Assembly: GCA_007922305.1 (NCBI GenBank)
Contig: ML677342.1
Coordinates: forward strand, 682,001 to 746,000
DNA: 64,000 nt
Reading direction: 5' to 3'
Origin: Dermatemys mawii
Lineage: Eukaryota > Chordata > Testudines > Dermatemydidae
The position numbers and the translations under genes are program-made. Shown one piece after another: positions 1 to 14,900 of this stretch. Each line of letters begins with the position of its first letter. Positions within the stretch are counted from its first letter, which is position 1. Below the pieces are notes generated by a model. The model was given only the letters and a program-made list of their open reading frames with translations, did no database searches and was not told the DNA's origin.

Positions 1-91
1 TATCTTTTGAAAAGGTAAATTACAGTTTAACCTTCAATAGAAGGTTATTGTACCACGTGCAGACCTCTAAATCTAGCCACAGTAGTTAGAG
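1..91. other. SLF1 intron or downstream region, unassigned
   Basis: Short AT-rich left edge. No exon or repeat recognised. Confidence 0.6.
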
Positions 92-402
92 CAGGGGTCG
101 GCAACCTTTCAAAAGTGGTGTGCCGAGTCTTCATTTATTCACTCTAATTTAAGGTTTTGCGTGCCAGTAATACATTTTAACGTTTTTAGAAGGTCTCTTT
201 CTAGAAATCTGTAATATATAGCTAAACTGCTGTTGTATGTAAAGTAAATAAGGTCTCTAAAATGTTTAAGAAGCTTCATTTAAAATTAAATTAAAATGCA
301 GAGCCCCCTGGATCAGTGGCCAGGACCTGGGCAGTGTGAGTGCCATTGAAAATTAGCTCGCGTGCCGCCTTCAGCACCCAAGCCATAGGTTGCCTACCCC
401 TG
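92..402. mobile_element. hAT-type MITE, 311 bp
   Basis: Terminal inverted repeats CAGGGGTCGGCAACCT and AGGTTGCCTACCCCTG. Flanks AGTTAGAG (84-91) and AGCTAGAA (403-410) agree at 6 of 8 positions, an old 8-bp target duplication as hAT elements make. No open frame of note. Confidence 0.85.
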
Positions 403-2100
403 AGCTAGAACATTTTAATTTAGTTAATGCTTCTTTAACTATAACGCTGTTTCAATCTAACACTGATTACGTAAAGAAGCTACAATAACTTTTGCAAAGT
501 GATGCCTTTTTGGAGAAAAAGAGAATACCTTGTAAAGACCCGAATACTAGAGAGAGAAAGAGAAAATGAAAGTTAATGCAGAAATGCTCCAAATTACGCT
601 ACCGAGCCTTAGTGAATCTAAGATGAATGTGTAATGCAGTTCTCATCACCAGGATGTCAAACTGGCTGACAGGCCAAAACCCAGAATCTAACAAAGGCAA
701 AGATAAGGCTGCATGCACTCTGTATAGTTGCCAGAAGACCTTGATGAATGCAAGTGCAAGTAGATCTCCCTGAGGACAAGAGGATCATCCACTGCCAATT
801 CTTCAGAAAGGCTCAGGAAAAATGCACATCTGTCAGTGCAATGCCATTTTCTATTGAAGAGTTGGGCTTACTATAATATTGGCTCTTGCACCACTTAGAC
901 CAACTGAAAGGAGGCCAGGTATTGGCTTGGCATGTCAGATACATGGGTCAGTAGATAAATCAAACACCTGGGAGACACAGCACTGAAGCTCATCAAACAT
1001 ACCGAGGTAGAACAGCAGAAGAATGTATTGATTATGAGATGATGTCTGCCCAACAGACACAGAAGTAGCCTTTAGGGGGCAGGAGAAGACTGTAAATATA
1101 GAAGTCTTATAATGCCAGAAACCAAACATAATTTTGTTTCTAGCTGAATTAAGTTATAAGTCACCTAAATATGGTGCATTCTTTTGCCTTACGTGGTTAT
1201 GTGCAGAATGATCACTATCACAAAGATTTGGACATGGGATATAATGCATAGAGATTACATTGACACGAAGTAGGTGTGAACAGTACAAGCACCATAAATC
1301 TTTGTTTTAGCAGATGAGACATCAACTGTCTTTTTTAAAAACAGTCAATTTTTTGCATTAGCTTTGTTCATGAACATGGTAAGCTAATTCAGCTGGTATA
1401 GCATTTATCAAGACATGATCTAAGAATCCTGTCACTAAAGAAAAAAAAAATATTAAAAGCATGCATTATAAATTGTATTGGGAGCAATGTATGCGTGTTA
1501 AACTATGGTCTCCCTCCTACTAGTATCCCTCCCCCAAAACAGCAGTTATGACAGCTACAAAATGTCTTTTCTTCAGCTACTTTGTCAGCAAACTGTATTT
1601 TTCAAAGATAATCATTTTCATAAATACTGAGCAAGTTTTCATTTAAATATGTAAACATGACCTGGAAAACTAGACTAGTAAATCTCTATAGAAATCATTG
1701 CAATATAGATTAAAACAGTAAAATAATTCTGTAGATTTGCTTGGTAAGTGGGTAATCTTTATATTCACTCATCAGAATATAACTCCCTAACCCATCATGG
1801 GAATATAAAACATTTTAAACAAAAACAAAGGAAAAAAAATCAAACTACTCAACCCTGAAAAGAATTTACAAGTCGAGGCTATGTGATGTTACTTTCACAT
1901 ATTTGAGAATTTGAATAAGTGAAAAAATCATAAGGATTGTATCTCTAGTGACCAAAACAGCTTTTAAAGTTTATTTTAAACATTTCTTTTAAAATACTAT
2001 TGCATTTTAACCATCAGCAAAGAATGATGCTATAAACTTCACATGGACTCATTTAACACTGAACAATTTCTTAAATCCAGTTTATCATAAACGAACTCAC
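403..2100. other. SLF1 intron, no exon seen
   Basis: AT-rich, with a run of A near 1440. I searched the minus strand for the SLF1 exon that should follow the third ankyrin repeat and found none. No repeat family recognised. Confidence 0.6.
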
Positions 2101-2283
2101 CCCCATGCTGAAGTAGCAGTTTGCCAATTTCTACATGTCCGTTTGACAGTGCATCATGCAAAGGAGTCACCCCGTCCACTTGACTGAGCAGGTCTACTTC
2201 TGGACAACGTTGCAAAATTTCATGGACACACACTGTGCTACCATGGTTACAGGCTTCATGCAAAGGCGTCCAGCCAGCATAGT
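2101..2283 (-). CDS. SLF1: SLF1 coding exon 16, ankyrin repeats 2 and 3
   Basis: 183 nt. Holds [20 protein letters not shown] and [20 protein letters not shown], two ankyrin repeats with the TPLH turn, ending LLLQHGG. Acceptor ATAATTCAG, donor GTGAGT. The frame continues with one leftover base into an exon left of the window; nothing resembling the next human exon was seen in 1-2100. Confidence 0.97.
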
Positions 2284-2939
2284 CTGAATTATAAATCAAA
2301 GGAAGTTTTAAAAACGCAAAAGTAGTAGTAAACTGTTCATATTAAAATAATTCTGATTCATTAAACAGCACTACTTTCTTTCTGCTAAATAGCATCCCAC
2401 ACTTACTTTTTAACATTTGAAGTTTAATCCCATTTTACCATTTTAAAATAATAAAAAGAAATTCACTCAAACACATGGAAAATTAAGACTTCACACATGA
2501 CTTAATATAAAACATGGTTGGACTTTAGTTACAGGCTAGCTGTTCATAAAACCTGTGCTTTAAGTCATGATTCCATATTATTAAAATAATTAAAATTTTC
2601 TTTAATTATTTCTAAAAGGTGAACTTTGTATTTCAAAATGAAAATACTAAAATTATTTGGTTGGTTTAATATGTTGGTTCAGTACAGAAAATCAACAAGC
2701 TTACCTTTAACATTAATGTCTGTTCCGGGAAAAGGGAGAAGCTGAATCAATCTCTCCACTTTGTTTCTTATGCAAGCTATATGAAGGGCTGTCTCTCCTA
2801 CCACAAAAAAAAAAACAGAGTATACTAGATTAGGCAAGATAGTAAGTAGAGAAAATAATTAACCAAGAACTAGGAGATCTGGCTGCATGCCAGAAAATTC
2901 AATAATGAGTAAGATTTTCCTTTGTCCTGTTTAAACACC

Positions 2940-2970
<31 letters not shown>

Positions 2971-5900
2971 ATCAAAAAAACCCACAGAGCTTCTGTTCCG
3001 TCACAGTTCCAGCAATGAAATTGTACTGCAAAAGGTTTAACAGTGGAATTATCGCCCCCCCAATTCAAGGTTTAAAGCTTCAATCACACTATAAAAGCAC
3101 TGAATCTTCACAGATCACCAAAAATACTGGGTTTTCAAGCAATAAAAGTTCAGCGTGCAGTTGCCCTCCCTTAAATTTATTCATGAACCTACGTTAAATG
3201 TATGGTTCTTTTTACACAGCGTTTATAGCTTAATTCAAATGAATGTTTCTGGCTAAGCACGAGTGCCTCTACACATTCAAGTATAATTCAGAATTTCAAA
3301 TCTGTTAACAGATGGTTTGCTGTTTCTCAATAGGCTGTCTGACTTGGCTACCACAGCAGAGAGAGAGAGAAAGAGAAATGAGAGAGTCATTTTTAAAAAA
3401 AAAATCCACAAGGAAGAAAAAAATCATCCACAGGAAAGGTACCATTTAAAGCTGAAACAAGGATGACAAACTGAATAGCAAGAGACTGAACTGCTATGTA
3501 TAAGTAAAAAGACAGTTCATTAATACATGGTAAGAACTTCAGGCCTAGTGTACGTATAATTTTGTTTTCAATAGTGATTATACCTGAACAAAAGCAGAGC
3601 AAAATCTTGATGCAAACTGACTGAAGATGCAACAGCAAACAGGTTAGAAATGAAATATATATCAGTCTAATTTCTCAATCTATACAATAGTGCTAAGACA
3701 GTGTATTTTTTATATTTAATGTACACATTAAAGTACAGCTGTCAGTTCCCTACTAGTTTTCAGTAGAATTTTTATTTTTAGTGAGATGCTACTTGAGATT
3801 TTGGTAGAGAGATAGGGAAGATGAAGAGTTGACCATTTTCTGCCCTATTCCTCTAGTTCATTTTGCCTTTATAAAGGCAGCATTCACATTAATTTTACTT
3901 ACAGAAGGGAAAGGGCGCCATTTTTTAAAATGCATGGCCTGGCTCTGTTACTGATGAAATTATTTTTAAAAAATCCCAAAATGTGGTGATTTTTTTTGTC
4001 TTTCATTTTTGGTGACATATAGTACTGAATATAAAACTTTGAATGATGAAAGCTTTTTTTTTTTGGTGCCAATTTTACTTCAATTCTCCCTTGAGTGTCT
4101 ACATGACAGATATATTTGTATTAGAAACACTATTGGTAAGGTTCAGATTAAAAAAACAAAACAAGAAAACAGTTCCAGTAAGTGATTCTGGCCAGGTACA
4201 GATTTGTGTAAAGTGCATTTTATTAAATTTGTATAGTAAGTGAGGCCTGAGTGAATTACTACAGTGCTATTTCATTCTAAGATACTTGGGTTCCAGTATA
4301 GTTAAGACTAAAAGCCAAATGCATTTCATAGTCTGGGCTCAATGCCTGAAAGAAAACCGTCCATATGCTTAACACAGCTATGCAACATAGCATACTTCTC
4401 AGTCTTTGTTCACAAAATGTCTAGGACTGAAAGAGATGAAGACTGAATTATACTTTCAGATCAGAAGACGTTGATCCTACCAAGTACAGGTTGAGGTGGA
4501 TTAACAAAGTAAGACGGGCAAGACTGAAATGAGCTCACACAAGCTATACACTCTAATATTTAGAGGGAGGGGAATAGAAAAAGCAGCTTTATTTCACCAT
4601 GTATAAAATGATTTCTCTCTCAAATAAATGTTGAAAACAACAAATATAATACACAAGGGAAGTATTTCTTGAGCTTGCGACATCACTTTAGCTCAGCATT
4701 CAACGGGGCAAGTGTATTAAACCTGAAAGTACTGATTGTAACCATATGAAATTTTTAGCATAAATTAGATATACAGAATACCTTTAATATTAGTCTTGTA
4801 AAAGTGCATCTCTTCATCCAAAGGGTGGCGATTCTCTTTGGTGTTTGATACCTCAGCTTCTGCTTTCATCCTTAACTTCTTTGATAACGGTGGGAATTTA
4901 CTGATGATCAGTTCACTAAAAGGAAATCAAGCAATGACAAGTATATTTTTATTAAACTAATCTTTTTAGAAAATTATTAAGTATATGTACCTTATTAAAG
5001 TTATGACAGCGTATCTATACTCCATACATATAATATATGTTTCAGAGTTTGAATCTGAAATTTAATCTTAAGTAAAAACAGTGAGGAGTCCAATGGCACC
5101 TTAAAGACTAACAGATTTATTTGGGCATAAGTTTTGGTGGATACAGACTAACACGCTACCCCTCTGATACTTAATCATAGTTTAAAAACATTTGGCAAAA
5201 TACGTACTTGTTAAAAGCAGTAATTATATGGGAATCAGACTTAAAAAAATAATTCTGTGAATACTTACATTTTCCAATTATTAATGTAAAATGCTTCCTC
5301 AGGGAAATGAGAGTGCATCAATATACATATAAACCGAGAGAGGGAAAAACCTACCCAGATATGTTACAAGTTTAAAATGGAGCTTTCTGCCAGTCACAGT
5401 AATTTGCAGACAACACCACAGGTCATGTAAAGTTCAAGAAATGTGTCAGGTCAGAAGCTGTCCCCCAAAGCAAAATAAAACTGGTGATGTTATAGGTATT
5501 ACTTACGGTAGATCAGGCAGCAGTTTGGCTTGGTTCTGCTTATCACCATTTAGCATCAGTAATGCCTTTTGAGACTCAGGGCAAGGCCACTGCCCTATTT
5601 TCTTTTTCTTCACTTTCCTCACTTTCCCAGTCTCATGCATACCTACTTCTCCTAAAGCAGGCAAATAGGAACAAACCTGTTGCAAAAATAATATGTTTGT
5701 TACAATTTTTATGACTGTATTTAGGAGAAAAGTAGTACTGCTTAACTGGTAATTAGAAATTACAATTCATTTTACTGCATTTACTCTACTTCAGACAGTC
5801 TCCTACCACAATCATATTACTACACACATTACTTCAAAAAAGTTTAAGAATGTTTATACTGCTAAGTTGGGACTACTTAGGTAGCAAGATGCTACTTTAC

Positions 5901-8900
5901 AGGAGTTCAGGTGGTAAAATTAGGCCAAAAATTAATACCACCCTGGAGAGGAGGTCACAATCTCCATGACGCCAAAAAAAATTTGCAAAAGGAAAGAGAA
6001 TTTGCCTTACGCATTGAAAAAAAATTACTGTGCAATTGTCATATGAAGACTTAACACATGCTGACTATGTTATATAAACATTAGTAGAGTTTTCTACTGT
6101 GTATGTGTTGATTACACATGTTAAAGCTAGCTCTTGCGTACATTTCTTGGCTTTTTTTGTTGGCTTACGTATGTCTTTCCCCAGTGCTCTGCTTAAAGAC
6201 TATTTATGGTGACCAATTCATAAAAAAGTTCCAATCTATCTTGAATTCTTCTGTATCCATATGTAAACTGAAGGCAATTGTTCTGTATAGAAAATGGACT
6301 ATAAAGTGGATAGAAAGCAGTCTTGATTGTTGGGCTCAATGGGTAGTGATCAATGGTTCCATGTCTAGTTGTCACCCGGTATCAAGCAGAGTGTCGCAAT
6401 GGTCAGTCCTGGGGCTGGTTTTGTTCAATATCTTCATTAATGATCTGGAGGATGGTGTGGACTACACCCTCAGCAAGTTTGCAGACACCACTAAAGTGGG
6501 AGGAATGGTAGATATGGACGACGGTAGGGACAGGATACAGAAGGACCTAGAAGAATTAGAGGATTGGGCCAAAAGAAATCTGATGAGGTTCAACAAGGAC
6601 AAGTGCAGAGTCCTGCACTTAGGAAGGAAGAATCCCATGCACTTCTACAGACTAGGGACCGAATGGCTAGGCAGCAGTTCTGCAGAAAATGACTCAGGAG
6701 TTACAATGGATGAGAAGCTGGTTATGAATCAACAGTGTCCCCTTGTAGCCAAGAAGGCTAATGGCATGTTGGTTTGTATAAGTAGGGACACTGTGCGCAG
6801 ATCGAGGGATGTGATCATTCTCCTCTATTGGAGTACTGTGTCCAGTTTTGGGCCCCACATTACAAGAAGGATGTGGAGAAACTGGAAAAAGTCCAGTGGA
6901 GGGCAACAAAAATGATTAGGGGGCTGGAGCATATGACTTGTGAGAAGAGGCTGAGGGAACTGGGATTATTTAGTCTGCAGATGAAAAGAATGGGGGAAGG
7001 GGAATTTGATAGCTTCTTTTAACTATCTGAAAGAGGGTTCAAAAGCGATGAATCTAGATTATTCTCAGTGGTACCAGATGACAGAACAAGGAGTAATGGT
7101 CTCAAGTTGCATTGGGTGAAGCTTAGGTTGGATATTTGGAAAAAACTTTTCCACTAGGAGGGTGGTAAAGCACTGGAATAGGTTACCTAGGGAGGCAGTG
7201 GAATCTCCTTCCTTAGAGGTTTTTAAGGTCAGGCTTGACAAACCCCTGGCTGGGGTGATTTAGTTGGGGACTGGGTCTTGCTTTGAGAAGGGGTTTGGAC
7301 TAGATGACCTCCTGAGGTCCCTTCCAACCCTTATATTCTAAGATTTGCGAAGCTGTCTGATTTTGAATCCACCTTCAAGAATTTAGGGTTTTAGGCCTGG
7401 ATTCTCCACTTTAACAGAGCTCCACTCTGTTTTTCCCCCTCCTCTCCTTGTTTTCCCCTTGTCCTTGTCATGACTACAACATACACTTTGAAGACAGTGT
7501 TGGCATTTCATACCCAAGCACCAGATATTGTGATGTGAAGGTAGCAACTTTGACAGAAGCAGAAGATGGGACATTAACAGGTGAACATTTAGATGGAACA
7601 TTGCTGCCCTGAATCATGAATCAAAGTTGTGTTTGGGAATAATATAGTGGATAGAATTGCCTTTTTTCAGTATTGACTTTATCACACAAAATTGGGCATA
7701 TTCCTACACCTGGAAATTAATATTGCAATGAAAAAAAGGATTATTTTTAAGGTTTTCCACTTTATCTGATGGTGTAGGATGCCACTTTAACAAGACAGTT
7801 GTCACTAAGAATTTCTTGGTAAGAAAAATAATCATATTCATATTTGAACTATGATCACAGATCTGTGCCAAGATAAACCCAGTCCTAATATTATTTTACA
7901 TTTAAATGCTTTAGCGTCTCCAAGGATGGAATGCCACAAAGGCAATGCATATCTCTTCTAACTGTGGTGTAGGACAAGTAGAAGGCAAATAAGTAAGAAT
8001 TATTGGTTTCCAGAATTCCATCTCATTAGTCTGTCAGTCATATTACATCCAAAATGTAGTTCCGGATCAAGCAGTACTAAACGCTACTTACTATTTTGTG
8101 AAGACAAAGAGGTTCGGCAGAAATAGTAATGTTCCTCTGTAGACATAAATTTTTAAAGATTGCCTCTGCAACAAACATCTGAAGCCAGAGAGATGGTATG
8201 GAACAAATGAACATTTTTAATTCCTGTGCTGAAAAGTCTAGTTTGGGGAAAAATTAAATGAACAAACAAATAAAAGACAGATACAATACACGAGCCATAG
8301 CAATGAAGGTAAAATCTTAGTTCATGCCCCTGCTGGATTTCTTTCCTACTACTGCTAATTCATAAATTAAATTATTAAAACTACCAATTTACAAATAGCA
8401 TATAATTCCGTAGCTATGAAGTACAGTTTGAGACACCCCTCATCAGGTTTTAAAAAGTAAATCTGCTTAAAATATTAAATCAATCATTTTTAAATAAAAG
8501 ACCATCTCTGATACAAACTGTATAGCAGTTATGCAAGGATTTTTGAAAGGAAAAGTATTTATTCAAGGAAGTTACACTAGTGAGAATCTTCAGAATTTCA
8601 CACCATCAATATTAAAAAAACAACAAACAAACAAAAACAAACAAAAAAACATTATCCAAGAAGGCATGTAACAAAAGCAACACAGTGCCGTAGTAAATCC
8701 TGAATGAATGTATGCTGTCATGATGCTGACACATATGTTAATGGTATTCAATATCAAGAAAGTCTAATGATTGTAACAAAGGTGGGGATCGGGGCTAACT
8801 TCCCTCCAAACATGCTCAACATTGTTTATAACCAAATCTTTTATCACCTGTTTTTACAAATTTCATATTCCATAAGAAAGCATTTAGAACACTTTCCCTC

Positions 8901-11900
8901 CTCCCCCAAATTAATAAATTAGATGCTACATTTGTATACAATGTGTACAGGATTTGGTTAAAGTAACAAGGTTTTCTATTAAGTTCAGAGTTTTGAGGGT
9001 ACGTCTACACGGTGATTAAAAAAAAAAAAACCAGCACCAACTCTCAGAGCCCAGGTCAGTTGACTCGGGTTGATGAGACTAGGTTATTGTGTAAGAAATT
9101 CAGAGGAGATGATATGGCTGATTTCCTAACGGTAACCCTTCTATCTTTTACTAGCAGGAGAATTTTGTCAAAACACTTAATGAGGCAAATAGAGAAGAGG
9201 TCCTGCACAGGCTAGGAGAATCTCTACTATACACTAGAAATATCCCATTCTGTTTAGAACTTGCCACTCAATTACTGATCCACCCAACTCAGTATAAACT
9301 GGGTAAAGGAGACAGCTTTAACACAGCAGATGCTTCCTGCTAGAAAGATCAAGAGAATTCTGCAACTGCTTATCTAAATACCATGGACTCCTTGGTTAAG
9401 TTGTGGTAACAACTAAAAATAGGTACAGAAGTCCCTAGACTCCTTAACCAGACTATCATTACTATCAGCACCCCCGTGGACATTGTGGGGAGCAGAAGAC
9501 AGTTTGAATGGTGCTATTTTAGAACAATAATGGTAGTTTCCATAGGTGAAAAGCCCAATGACATGTGAAAAAGCCTCTGCCAGGTGCACTAATGTCAGAA
9601 GGTCTTCTGGAGACATTATGACAATAATGAAAGCTAGAGGTTTTATATCAACTGTTTAGCCTCTTGAGATATAAGACTGTCTGTGATCTTGCCCAGATCA
9701 TGTCTTACTATGAAGGATATAGACTAGAGCCTGGAACAGGATTATTTGTCTTGACGGGCAGGCTCAAGCTCTCAGAGGTGACATATTTCTCTCAGTATAG
9801 ACTGACATTACTTGTCAATACTCAAGGCTGGACAGGGCCTGCAGAAAGGATGCAAAGGAGGAGACTTGTTTAATTTACGGTACAGTAACTGTGGTAGGGT
9901 TTTTCTGAGATGTGTTATGTACACACAAACACACTAGTTTCTGTACACATGTCCAGTGCACTTGAATCTCGATTCTTTTGGCCAGCAATGTCTATTGGAA
10001 GCTGCATTGTGTCCTAAGTGACCTTGTGCCTCGAACTGAAGGCATAAAGGGAAGGGTGACCCCAACCACCCATTACTTCCTTTGCCAATATAAAATACTG
10101 GCGTTATCAGTCTCAGTAGGGGCAGGGAAGGGGCTAAGTTGTGGAATATATATTGACAAAATGTCTCAAAGAACCACAGTTACTGTAAAGTAAGAATTTC
10201 TTTTAAGTATTTGTCCATATATATTCCACAATTGGTGACTCGGAGAAGTGACCTAGATCACAGGAGGTGGGTGCTAAGAGTTTATCTAAATAGTGTTTGT
10301 AGTAAAACACCATCAAAATTAGCATCAGAGTCCTCCATGATAGAGAAATGCTCAATGCACGTATGTGTCCCAAGTAGCTGCCCGACAAATCTCTAAAATG
10401 TGAATATTTCTCAAAGCAACAATGGCGGTTGCTTGTCCTCCAGCAGAGTGAGTGTTTGCCCTCATAGATATGACTGCCAATTCATATGATAGCTCAATAT
10501 AGATAGAGAGCCAGTTAGAAAGTCTGTGTTGAAATAGTCTGTTCTTTAACAATGTCTCCATAAACTAAGAATAATCTAGGGCAGCGGTGTCCAATACATT
10601 TGCTACTAGCCAAATGTGGCTAATAGGCTATTGAATTGTGGCTAATGTATGTGGTTTTTTTATAATGTTGCTTCATGTGGCTTTTTTATAATGTGGCTAA
10701 TAAGAAAAATTCAAAACCACAAGTGTGGCTAGTATCGAATTTCATTGGACACCACTGATCTAGGGGATACCTATTTATGTAACAGAAAAGTGACCTGAAA
10801 ACAGAGTGTAGATGTTAGCCTTGTCTTTATTTGAATATAGGTTGGGGATAGGGGAGAATATAGATAAGTGAAGTGAAAGTCAGACACCACTGTTGACAAA
10901 AAGTCTCAATGACACATTTTCTTCATAAAAAATTATATATGGGGTCCCCTTCCCTTCTGGATGATATTGCTACCAGAAAAACTGTTGTAGTGGAAAGATG
11001 AAACAAAGAACATGTAGCTTGTTGTTTGAAAGATGGGTCTAGTAAACCTCTGAGAACTGTATTTAGAGCCCAAGGAGGAAGAAGTTCTCTAACTGGGGGA
11101 TATAGTTAGGAATCTGTCCATTTTAGTGTGTGAAAATAAAGAATAACACTGAACTGGAGGGTATAAAGCTGAGAGGGTTGGTAGGTGAAACCTCAAGGAA
11201 ATCAAGGACAGTCCAAAGTTCTTAAAATACAGGAGATAGTCAAATATGTCTGGAATCTGTGTCCAGAACAGGGATATGTGGAGCTGCTGTGCCCAGACCA
11301 TGAATCTCTTCCATTTAGTGGCATAAAGTACATCTGACAGAGTCCTGTCTACTATGTATTGGTACATTTTGTATTTCAGATTCACAGGATCTTTCCACTG
11401 TCAACCAGAGAGTATCTATACTTTGAGATGCAGAGACCATGGATTCAGATGAACCATTTGACCATGCTTCTGTGATTTTGCCTCTGGCTGGGGAAGTAAC
11501 TGTACTGGAGGATAGATTTGTTAGCTCAGAGTACCAGAACTGTCTCAGTCATGCTGGAGCTACTAGGATCATTCTAGCAGAGTCCTGCCTGAGCAGGATT
11601 AATGGAATTGGAGAATCAGCTTACATCAGGTCTAGGGATCATGTGACTATAAATGTATTGGATATGCATCCCTAACTCTGCCCCCTCTGGAGCAGAACTT
11701 GTGACATCTCCCATTTTCTCTGGTGGCAAACAGGTCTATGGTTGGATGACCCCACTTGGCTCTCGCAGATATGAAAAATTCACAGATGCACAGCCTGCAG
11801 AGAGGTACATCTTGGTCTCCCACCTCTGCCCCGCTGCTTGTTTATGTAAAACATATTTGTAGTATTGTCAGTCATGATTTTGATGGTCAGTCCTTCGAGA

Positions 11901-14900
11901 AGCAGGAAGAAAGCTATGCACACCCAGCATAGGGTTCTTAAATCCAAGACATTTTCTAAGCGGAGTATTTTTTCCTGAAGAGTACCCATACCTTTCATTT
12001 GAAGGGCATCCAAATGGGTTCTCCATCATAGTTTGGAGACATATGTTATGAATGTCTTTGATCGTAATGGAGTGGAGACTAGCATTCCCTTGTAGACTTT
12101 TAGAGGGTCCTTATATCAGTTTAGTGATGGCAGAAATTCTGGTGGAACATGTACTAATATATCCAGGTGAGGTCTGACTAGCATATATACAGACTTCTAG
12201 AGCCCTTACATGCAAAGAAGATAAACATGGGAGACCAGAATCTAAGAAAGATGATGTCAAAATGGAACAGGTGCAAAAAAGGGCTACTAGGATAATTAGA
12301 GGAATAGAGAACCTATTTTACAAGAGAAGACTTGAGCTTGACTTTTTTTAGCCTATCAGATACAAATACTGAGGGGAGATATAACTGTTGCCTATAAATA
12401 CATCAGAGGGATAAACACCAGGGACGGAGAGGAGTTCATTTAAATTTAGGGTCAATGTTGGCATAAGTACAGATGGACATAAACTGGTCATCAGTAAGTG
12501 TAGGCTTGAAATCAGACAAAAGACTTCAAACCATCAGAGAAGTGAAGTTCTGGAATATACTTCCAAGGAGAGTAGTGAGGGCAAAAAACCTAACTTGTTT
12601 CAAAACTGAGCTTGATAAGTTTATGATAAGATTGCATACAATGGCATATAGTCCTTCAGTGACTGTTACTAGCAAAAGTCTCCAACAGTCACAGATGTGA
12701 CACTTGATGGGGAGAGCTCTGAGTTACTACCAAGAATTCTTTCCAAGATATCTGACTGATGAGTCTCACCCAGGCTCTAACTGACCACCATATCTGGGAT
12801 GAGGAAAGAATTTCCTCCTAGGTCAGACTGGCAGAGACCCTAGTGAATTTTAGCCTTCCTCTGCAGCTGTGATAGTCAGAGTTGGTGCCTGATGAAAAAA
12901 CCTGTCCAGGAGAAATCTGCCAGAAAAGCCTATTAAATTTTAGCCGCTGCATCAGGCAATAGACACAGAGTCAAACACTGTCCTTTCTGTATTTTAAAAT
13001 ATCTATACAATGAGGTTGCACAAGCATAATGAAAGGCAAAACAGTTTAACAGGAAAATTAAATTAGGATTTTAGTATCTGAGACTAACATTTAAAAGAAT
13101 ATAAAATGTATCCCAGACACTCACCATCACATGAAATGGCAATGTAATTTGCCAGGTCATCTGCCACTTGATGCAACACGTTTCTGTCCATCAGGAAGCC
13201 GGAAAGAATCCAATATTCTACCACAGTTCCAAGAATTCCAGTTAGCAGCATACTTACTTCATCTTTGAAGACCTAAAACAGAATATCCAGTATTTGTAGA
13301 ATAGCTTTATGAAATATCAAAAAAACAAAACTATAATGGGTTGGTAACAAAAGCAACAAAGATCCACTCCGCTGACAATTAACTTTCTCAAAGACTTTAC
13401 TTTCTCCAGCTCCAGTGCCAACTCTTGCAGGAAGGTTAGTCTGATTAACATGCTATTAATTACAAGTCAGTTGAACACAGAAGAAAGTGTATTACAGTAT
13501 TTAAAAACAAACACGTGCAAAATGAGATCAATACTTAAAGTCACACACAAAAGAGGTTGAGTAAAATCTGGGTTTAAATGCTTGATTTCAAGCTTTGCAT
13601 TTACTTTAATTAAGCTGCTTGTTTACTTTTATAGAAACCTTCCTCCCTTGTTGCTCATTAAAATTATTTTGTCAAAGATATAATCAAATACAAGTTTAAA
13701 GCTAAATTATGACTGACCAGACATGGGTTTGCTAGAGGCAAATGAAGATGTAAGGAGGTGTTTTCCTCCACAGAACACAAGTGCAGGAGACAGGCAAACT
13801 CCACCTACTAGCATTTTGGAATGGGGAACTTTCTTAGTACTTCCAACAATTCTAACCAGCCCAATGGGGCATATCTGAGAGGAATGGAAATAGGGATACA
13901 AGCCTTATCCCTTCCCTCCACACCTGCTATAAGGGACTAGGCATGGGGAGGAAAATAATCTTCAGCTTTTTAAAAATGTGTACCAAATATTTTTACAAAT
14001 TCTGAATGTGGTGCTCAGGAGGCATTGTGACTTGTGAGGTCTTATTATCTATTCACTAATGTTGAGGTAACCAATGTTTCACCTCACCCTCATCAATCCA
14101 TAGTAATCGAAAGCAGAGCTTAGCTCTTTGACTGAAGCTCCAGCCTACACACTGTATATTAAATCTTGCATCATACTACATCTACTACATGTCAGATCTG
14201 ATGCAAGAAACTATACTAAACAAAATAGCACCGTTTCATCTCCTTTAAGAAGTTCTCTTTCGTGTTTTCAACTTGAAAAACTGATTTCATGTTGTGCAAC
14301 AAAATTATGGATTGGGAGCATCTTATATGTTAGTTCAGGGGTTTTCAGACTTTTCCCCCCATGACCCCTTTCCGCGGAGGGAAAAAGTCTGGCAGCCCCG
14401 GGGGGTATGTCTGCCAAAATGCCACCGTAGAAAGCAGAAGCTTCCGCTTTCCACAGCGGCATTTCGGCAGGACCAAAATAGCCCACCCGGGAGTTCGGCA
14501 GTCTCCCGGGCGGGCTCGGTGGCAGCGCCGGGGTCTCGCGCACCCCAGTTTGATGACCAGTGTGTTAGTGTATATCAATTACACCAACCATGCCCCAAGT
14601 TGTGTCTGATATTTCTCTGAGACCAAAGTCTGGAAAGCTCGAATGACTGAGAAAGTATGAGTTTCATAAATTAGATGGAGATTTATGAAAGAATAATAGA
14701 GACTATGGGATAAATCAGACTTAAGGTATCTCTATACCAATACTGGAACACATACACACAGAGTTCATATATTTAATACACAAGAACAGTCTCCACTTAG
14801 AACACAGTAAAATGAAGAAAAAATAATACTTTACTTAAGATGGAGTGAGAAATATTAAAAAAGAAAAGTGTGAGGAAGTTAGAAATGAGGAAATTAGTTG

